This document shows positions 60,101 through 64,000 of a DNA stretch of 64,000 nt, in pieces. This stretch comes from Dillenia suffruticosa (lineage: Eukaryota > Streptophyta > Magnoliopsida > Dilleniales > Dilleniaceae). Below the pieces are notes generated by a model. It was not told where the DNA came from. It was given only the letters and a program-made list of their open reading frames with translations, and searched no databases. The DNA lies in the NCBI GenBank assembly GCA_033439265.1, contig JAVTVX010000020.1, positions 19,238,001-19,302,000 of the forward strand, read 5' to 3'. How positions within the stretch are numbered: position 1 is the stretch's first letter; the number at the start of each line of letters is the position of its first letter. The position numbers and the translations under genes are program-made.

Positions 60101-60136
60101 TTGAAGAGGGAGAGAGCTGAGTTTGTAGCTAAGTGT

Positions 60137-60349
60137 CATTACAAAATTAAATCACTGTGTTAACGGTAACTTTTAATATTGATAACTTTTAGTGACGGTT
60201 TTTACAGGTTATAGAGACGGCCTAGTACAAAACCATCGGAAAATATAGACTTTTACTAACCGACTAAAATGTGCGTCAAGAAAAGTTTATCAACGGTTAG
60301 TAAGGTTACGACAACTGTCTGTAAAGCAATTATTCAATTATGATGGTTA
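60137..60349. mobile_element. CACTA end, opposite orientation to CACTA-2 (CACTA-3), truncated
   Basis: Starts cattacaaaattaaa and runs parallel to the reverse complement of the right end of CACTA-2 (57512 down to about 57290). Shared blocks include acggtttttac.ggttatagagacggc, gactaaaatgt.cgt.aagaaaagttta and gtctgtaaagcaat.attcaatt. It begins inside Gypsy B integrase and is cut at 60350 by the second envelope-like Copia element. Confidence 0.85.
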
Positions 60350-61149
60350 AATGTTATTCAACTAGAGGGGGTAAATAGTTGAATATGAATTTTTTTAATC
60401 CTTTTGAAAATTTAAAACAAGATGATAGTAAGTGAAAATTACATGAAAGAAGACACAGAGAATTTTTATAGTAGTTCTACCAAAATCGGTGTAAATCCAC
60501 TCCCAGCTTCCCCCTGGATTTTTTACTAAATGCTTAGATTACAAACTTGATAACATGTTCAAGTTCAACCTTATATAGTATTATGTCTGAACAATTCAAT
60601 TCAATTTCTCTTAGATTGAATTTGATTTTCCTTGATTTAAGGCAGTGATACTCACTCCTTAATTTTTGACATTCGTAATAATCTAGGAAATAAATTGTTA
60701 AGAATTGAGGCTTGCATTCCTCATATTTGACAATATGAGAATAAATGAAAACACTTAAGACAGTTGGAAATTTCAGAGTGCACCGTGAGAATTGTTTAGT
60801 TTATTCAATAGCACATTCAATTTTTCGTCTTGTCTGATATAGTAATCCCCTCTATTTTTTGCTCCTCAATATTATTGAGGTACTGAATAAATCCGTTAAG
60901 AGTTAGTGGTGGTTGTTGCATCCGAACGCTAAACATTTATTTTCCACCATTAAAGCTTTGTTACTATTCTTTTGTTCGTGCTGAAACTTCATACTTTTTA
61001 ATTGGCACCTCTTTTAAATAAACCAATCAAGATACATTATCATTGCATTTAAACGTTCTTTTTCAAAGAAAATGAAACATTTCAGAAATCGAAAAAATAA
61101 GGAGTCCGTTAGGTTTAAAATTGTTCCCCAGATTTGGTTTCTGATACAT

Positions 61150-62360
61150 GCAGGTCGACAAGCTTAATGTGGACATCAACCTGAATTTGAAGCATTCTTA
61201 GTGTAATTTTGTCAAAACATGTCGACAACTTACTATTCTAGGTCGACGAGTCACTATGCAAAATTCAATAGGTGGACATATATTTTTGAATTGGTCGATG
61301 TGTACATGTATGTCGACAAATTTTCAGCCAGGTTGATGTGATATGTTTCAGATTCAATGAAGGTTAGGTCGACAAGCCATTTTAATACATCGACGTGTTT
61401 CTATTTAGGTAATAAATTGGTCGATATGTTTAACTAAATTGGTTGATGTACATATGTGTGTCGAAAACAATATAGTCAAGTCGATGTACAGCATTTTGGA
61501 TTTAGTGAATATTTGGTCGACATGTTTAATGAGAACATCGACATGCTCCTATTCACTCTGAAAATTGGTCGATGTGTGCATCTAAATTGGTTGATGTGTA
61601 TATTCTTTGTCGACAAGAATAGAGCAGGTCGTTGTGCATTTTAATGAGCAAACAACTATCAGGTCGACAGGTTTGATAGTATATATCGACATACTGCTGT
61701 GTAAGTAAGAATTGGTAGACCTGGACAAATTAATTGGTTGTTGTGTTTTCTACAGGTCGTCAAGAATTTTGATGTGTCGATGTGTATATTTCAGAAACAT
61801 ATTAACGGTTAACATATGCCAATCTTAGGTTGATGTGTTACTATTCATTAATCGAATTGGTCGATATGTCTAAATGAATTGGTCGATGTGTCTTGGCTAG
61901 ATCGACAAGTACAATAACAGGTTGAAATGTATGTTTTTGACACAAGTGTTATCAGATTGATGTGTTGAACTAACAGGTTGATGTGTCACTGTTCATAGGT
62001 GAAATTGGTTGATGTGTTAGAATAAATTGGTCGATGTGTCACTATTCCTATAGTTTCATATTGACAAGATTTGTGCTCAAGTTGATGTGTTGGAATGTTT
62101 GATTTATAACACATTCATTGTTTAGGTCGATGTGTAATTTTAGATTGGTCTACCTAACATTCTACAGGTTGATGTGTGTTTGTGTGGATCGAAGTGTTTA
62201 GACATTTATTTATATAGAATTTATTTAACTCAGGTCGACAACAACAAACGGGTCGATGTGTGTGTGAGTGTCATGAATTGGTCAACATAGTACTTGCAAT
62301 TGGTGGACCTGCTACGCAGGTCAATGTGTGTCCTATTCAGGTCGACATGAGTAACAGACT
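61150..62360. repeat. GTCGAC/TTGGTCGATGTG motif array, copy 2
   Basis: Roughly 40-50 variants of aggtcgacaag, acatcgacatg and attggtcgatgtg in both orientations, 15-40 bp apart, over 1.2 kb. No long open frame crosses it. Confidence 0.85.
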
Positions 62361-63239
62361 TTTGAATTTTCTAACTGTTTTTCTGATTTTTCTTTAACTA
62401 TTTCTCTTTCAATCTTCCACCATCAAAACTCTACTAGGTCAACATTCTCTCTCTTTTTTATGATGACAAAACTTTTAGTGTTTAATCTATAATCCTTAGT
62501 CAATTGAAACTCTAATTTGACTTATGTTTTACATACCAATATCCTAGCATATTTAACACACCATTTCAACAAAACTTCAGACTTCAGCACATTTACACAT
62601 ACTTTGTGTAACAGTACTACATATGCATCAATGCATGCTATATTCATACTTGGACGACTTAGCTCAGTATACATATACCGTACACGTATCTGTTAAGCAC
62701 ATAGCACACTTGCATACACACTTCTTGCATATGTTTCCGCACATACGTAGACTTTTAGTACTTCAACATATTTACCATACTAATCAAACAATAGTGCATA
62801 CATATATCTTGCACATAGTATACTTGTCATACTACCAGACACACATACATGTCCTTGTAGTGTTTTTGCAGCAGTATTTTTGTAGCACTCATAATATACA
62901 CTTCTCCTTCTTTTTGTCATCAACAAAACTATAGTACTCATACACTTCAAAATCAGCGGACAAATTAGATTCAATCTCAGCCATATATCTACTCACAGCA
63001 CATACATTTCATATTCAAGCTCAGCCATATTCAGCATGCATATTTCTAGTTCAACTCATACTCAATTCACATTTCATGTATGTATCATAGAAGGTATATA
63101 CTCTAGTCCATTTGCAAAAGAGAAAGTACTATAAAATGCATTGAGAAAACAAAAGAGAATAACAAACATCAGAGTTTTGAAGTTTTGAAAACAAAGTTAG
63201 ATAACATAAAAGAGAGTAGACTCGTAGACTAGAAGGACT

Positions 63240-64000
63240 TTGATGGTTTTGGATATTTCTTTGGCTTCCCTTTCTCCTTTAGCAGAGCATCCAATTTTTC
63301 TTGCACGTTGTAAAGGTCCATCCTATTAAAACAACTCATTTGATCAATCATGGTTTTTCTTCTATTTATTTGTTCTAACTTGTCCCAAATCATTTGAAGT
63401 GTGATTGATTGAATGCTAGAAGATTCTCATTCTTCAGTCCTCCTTTCCTTTCTCATAACATTTTCAGTTTCCTCATCAACTTCAGCTTCAATCTCCTTAG
63501 CCTATCTCCTGCATGTTCCTCCTTATTTTCTCACCCATTTTTCCTCACTGTTGCATATCCATTTTGCTCTCAACATTGATGATGCATTAATTGCATTCTT
63601 ATCACTTAACTCAATAATTGTATCCTTTTCAATATCTACCATATTTTTTGAAAGGATATTAGTGATCATATTAGCGTATGGCAACAAGGAGCTTTCAGAT
63701 CTATGTGCTGTATCATGAAGTGTGGAACAATATAATAAAAGCTAGGGTTCTTTCCACTAATAATGTAGACCATTAACCAAAAATCCTCCTTTGAAATTGT
63801 AGTATAGTTGCCACCTCTTAGTCTTAGTACATGACTGACTATCAGATGCAAAATTCTTTTATGAAAATCAAGCTCAGTCACACGAGTATTCACTACAGTC
63901 AGATTCTGATCATCATAAACAACTCTAACATTGTCCAGATAGCTTGATTTCATATAGGATTCACATTTTTCATAAGGGACCCATGACATACCATTGTCCT
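63240..64000 (-). pseudogene. Envelope-like region of Copia copy 2, partial
   Basis: A minus-strand open stretch of 107 codons (63989-63666) matches the degenerate 7978-8232 region of copy 1 in order and content. It fits the plant transposon protein found 3-prime of pol in Sirevirus-type Copia elements. The remainder lies outside the window. It is described only as a fossil part. Confidence 0.5.

Larger units (their letters stand above)
47640..60136 (+). mobile_element. Ty3/Gypsy retrotransposon fossil, copy B (Del/Tekay-like), split by CACTA-2
   Basis: The 5-prime LTR (start unresolved, about 47640) ends at 49141 (agggcgtgaca), followed by a primer-binding-like gatatcagag. Next is gag (about 49370-50440) with a CCHC knuckle near 50325-50375. 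CACTA-2 interrupts at 50530-57512. Protease (about 57898-58270), reverse transcriptase (about 58490-59100), RNase H (about 59260-59640) and the beginning of integrase (about 59690-60136) follow. The longest open stretch is RT at 58638-59261, which shows the YxDD-class FIDDILVYS motif and [11 protein letters not shown]. The right side is cut by CACTA-3. It is broken, with many breaks. Confidence 0.9.
60350..64000 (-). mobile_element. Ty1/Copia with envelope-like region (Sirevirus-like), copy 2, partial at window end
   Basis: The left border is tgttattcaactagagggggt, matching the start of copy 1 near 5705. From left to right: terminal region (60350-61140), a dense GTCGAC array (61150-62360), an untranslated spacer with ttttgtcatcaacaaaac (about 62400-63230, counterpart of copy 1 at about 6600-7250), then the envelope-like region (about 63240-64000). 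Pol lies beyond the window, so integrity cannot be judged. Confidence 0.75.

Overview
The window reads as nuclear DNA of a flowering plant, almost certainly a eudicot. It is AT-rich, its two host genes have short GT-AG introns, and most of the rest is plant transposable elements (Ty1/Copia, Ty3/Gypsy, L1 LINE, SINE, CACTA, hAT, a TRIM). The species cannot be named from sequence alone. There is no canonical rRNA or tRNA gene, no CRISPR array and no bacterial-type operon.

Two host genes look intact. A chloroplast J-domain co-chaperone resembling Arabidopsis J20 (211 aa, two exons, minus strand) lies at 3726-4548. A cytochrome P450 of the CYP82 family (526 aa, two exons, plus strand) lies at 44484-46564. 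They are about 40 kb apart and show no functional link.

Layout: 1-2660 is a degenerate purine-strand repeat array. 3250-5700 holds the J20 gene between two copies of a duplicated segment. 5350-12275 is a block bounded by inverted repeats and filled by a decayed, minus-strand Copia element with an extra envelope-like region. 12350-13340 is a pyrimidine-strand repeat array. 15570-16065 is a 496-bp TRIM with 136-bp terminal repeats and a 5-bp target duplication. 17495-26428 is an L1-type LINE (minus strand) that received a 2045-bp CACTA element (20497-22541) and a Copia solo LTR (25598-26062). This LINE sits in one copy of an unclassified dispersed repeat. A second copy at 32775-38110 lacks the LINE but carries a hAT element (33120-36985). 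A SINE-like insert (27050-27233) and a DUF4371-type hAT (27908-29998) lie between them. 39300-43700 is Gypsy copy A. The P450 follows, then a Copia 5-prime fragment (46870-47625). Gypsy copy B runs from 47640 to 60136. It is split by a 6983-bp CACTA element (50530-57512) and cut at its right side by a second CACTA end in the opposite orientation (60137-60349). That second CACTA is itself broken at 60350 by another envelope-like Copia element that runs off the window.

Most notable signals: (1) two structurally different CACTA elements each carry a GC-rich tract next to a tRNA-like pair of Pol III boxes with identical 33-nt spacing and the same relative order; (2) the Copia solo LTR has paired inverted copies of the plant mitotic MSA (MYB3R) motif upstream of its TATA box; (3) the CACTA element at 20497 is built almost wholly of repeated palindromes; (4) the P450 has an unusual oxygen-activation motif; (5) the envelope-like Copia copies carry dense GTCGAC-core arrays. 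The transposable elements are described as fossils. Target duplications, empty sites and nesting order are read directly from the sequence; family names rest on recognised motifs and were not confirmed by any search.
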